From Ceratobasidium sp. AG-K (Eukaryota; Basidiomycota; Agaricomycetes; Cantharellales; Ceratobasidiaceae), in NCBI GenBank assembly GCA_037039685.1, contig JAWNGF010000002.1, positions 1,178,001 through 1,242,000 of the forward strand: DNA of 64,000 nt. The letters are read 5' to 3'. The number at the start of each line of letters is the position of its first letter. Position 1 is the first letter of the stretch. Positions 62,592 to 64,000 of this stretch are shown in pieces. The notes under the pieces were generated by a model, which saw only the letters and a list, made by a program, of their open reading frames with translations, did not search any database and was not told the DNA's origin. The position numbers were made by a program, and so were the translations under genes.

Positions 62592-64000
62592 ATGGACTCG
62601 AAAACTACCTTCGATGGGTCTGCAGCTATCACCCCGGCCGTTTCTCTTCACCGAAGCGAGAGTGTTGAGATGACTGTGCTCAACGAGTCTCAGGCTCATG
62701 TTGGTCGGCCAGAGTCTCCGAAGGCTGGGGCTGAGGTGGACGAGGCTCTTGCGCATCGCAGGGAGATGGCTGCCATGGCGGCGGTGTGCTGGACTCAGTT
62801 TATGGTGAGTGATATGAAGTGCTCGTGGAGTCATCCAAGTAACTCCGGGATGTTAGGCTGGCTGGAACGATGGGACGCTGGGACCTTTGATTCCCGTAAT
62901 CCAGGGACATTTCCAAGTAAGTACTACGCAAAATCGTACAGCGACCGGAATTCTGTATATTAACTTGGCCTAAGATTGGGTTCCTTGTGGTATCGATGCT
63001 TTTCGTATCCGCGTGTAGCGGCTACGTGCTAGGGGCTTTGGGTGTAATTCATCTCACTGACAGATACGGCTTTGGCCGAGTGCTTATTGGGGGATCCCTC
63101 TTTCCAATTGTGGCATATACAATACTCAGCGCCACCCCTCCGTTTCCTGTTATGTGTGTCGCACTGGTCATTAACGGAATAGGGATGAGCTTTCAAAATG
63201 CTCAGACGAGTTCCATGGTAATCTCGCTGACACGAAACCCGGGTACCAAGATGGGGATGATGCATGCAGCTTATGGTGCGCCGTGCTAGATACTGCATTA
63301 CTCAGCTCCTGTCGATTGAATACATTGGCTTTCAGGTGCGGGCGCGTGTGTTTCGCCCTTGATCTCGACCCAGTTTACTCAGATTCCGCGTTGGTCTTTC
63401 TATTTCCTTGTTTCGCTCGGCCTTGCGGTGTCCAACACCATCTCTCAATCGCTCATCTTTGGCTTCCGAACGTTGCCTGAAGTGCTCGCAAGCTTTGGAA
63501 TTCCCGAAGTAGTACACACGGGCGATGCAACTCGCACTAGCAAGTATAGGCAGATTCTGAACTTGAAGGTCGTTTACATATTGGCGTTCTTTGCCCTCCT
63601 GTACGTTGGCACGGAGGTCACCATTGGAGGTAATTTGTTTGTACTTGCTCAAAGTATAGCACTGATGCGCGGATATATTAGGTTGGATTGTGACCTTCTT
63701 GATTGAGACGCGTGGAGGAGGTACATCCGCAGGATACGTGTCCAGGTAAGGCAAGCGGACTGAAGATACATTAAGTCTCTAACAGCACCATTGCATAGTG
63801 GTTTCTTTGCGGGTCTCATGCTTGGGCGCCTGGTTCTCCTCTGGGTCAACCAGAAGGTATACTGACATCTACTTGTATAGTGTTGAAATACTGATAGTAA
63901 GATTAGCTCGGTGAACGAAGGGCAGTATATCTGTACTCTTGCATAATTATCGGACTGGAATTTGTTATTTGGTTTACACCATCCCTTGTTCTGAATGCCG
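62592..64000 (+). CDS. MFS transporter (3' partial)
   Basis: Major facilitator, of the fungal group that includes yeast Bsc6-like and fucose-permease-like proteins. Cytosolic N-terminus of about 70 residues, then AGWNDGTLGPLIPVIQGHFQ (helix 1 signature, formed by splicing out 62803-62854), FVSACSGYVLGALGVIHLTD, DRYGFGRVLIGG (loop 2-3 motif), GIGMSFQNAQTSSMV, GWIVTFLIETRGGGTSAGYV and SSGFFAGLMLGRLVLLWVNQ. The last exon seen begins LGERRAVYLYSCIIIGLEFV and runs off the edge at IWFTPSLVLNA. Substrate unknown; sugars or small organic compounds are guesses. Confidence 0.88.

Overview
The window is nuclear DNA of a filamentous basidiomycete, most likely an Agaricomycete. The evidence is the many short introns (about 45-65 bp, GT-AG with some GC-AG), two glyoxal oxidases, a DUF6593 protein, GH15-CBM20 and GH79 secreted glycosidases, an RTA1-like membrane protein, a Zn2Cys6 regulator and a Tc1-like transposon. 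The protein flavour recalls Rhizoctonia (Cantharellales), but that is inference from memory and not proven here.

Layout. 0-7 kb: 3' part of a membrane-anchored glyoxal oxidase, a complete Tc1/mariner element with 214-bp inverted repeats, an RTA1-like gene and, on the minus strand, a compact two-exon gene for mitoribosomal protein mL49. 7.8-13.2 kb: a single-pass cell-surface protein, the vitamin B6 synthase PDX1 and a DUF6593 protein, followed by 3.3 kb with no convincing gene. 16.5-23.4 kb: a ZZ-finger membrane protein, a GH79 glycosidase and a convergent secreted SurE-like protein. 23.4-30.7 kb: a short palindromic repeat, a patatin-like phospholipase and an unrecognised acidic protein, both with apparent frame breaks. 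30.9-44 kb: mitochondrial dynamin (Mgm1/Msp1), an intron-containing tRNA-Thr(AGT), an acidic/basic putative nuclear protein, glucoamylase, an STK16-type kinase and a membrane AAA+ ATPase. 44-49 kb: gene-poor, with two decayed copies of what looks like a TAP-like alpha/beta-hydrolase gene. 49-64 kb: a second, complete glyoxal oxidase, a Zn2Cys6 factor, a PPR-like mitochondrial protein, a PHO84-type phosphate transporter, a second copy of the palindromic repeat, and an MFS transporter that runs off the right edge.

There is no obvious biosynthetic cluster. Two themes recur: secreted or wall-anchored carbohydrate and peroxide chemistry (two glyoxal oxidases, GH79, GH15) and mitochondrial upkeep (mL49, Mgm1, PPR-like protein). 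Several conserved genes (Mgm1, AAA+ ATPase, patatin, the 27.8-kb gene) read correctly only if single bases are missing from the sequence. The Mgm1 case suggests that many of these breaks are consensus errors and not decay. The most unusual structure is the transposon: its long terminal repeats are each bounded by the same 20-bp motif in inverted orientation, and its transposase has Asn in place of the second catalytic Asp.
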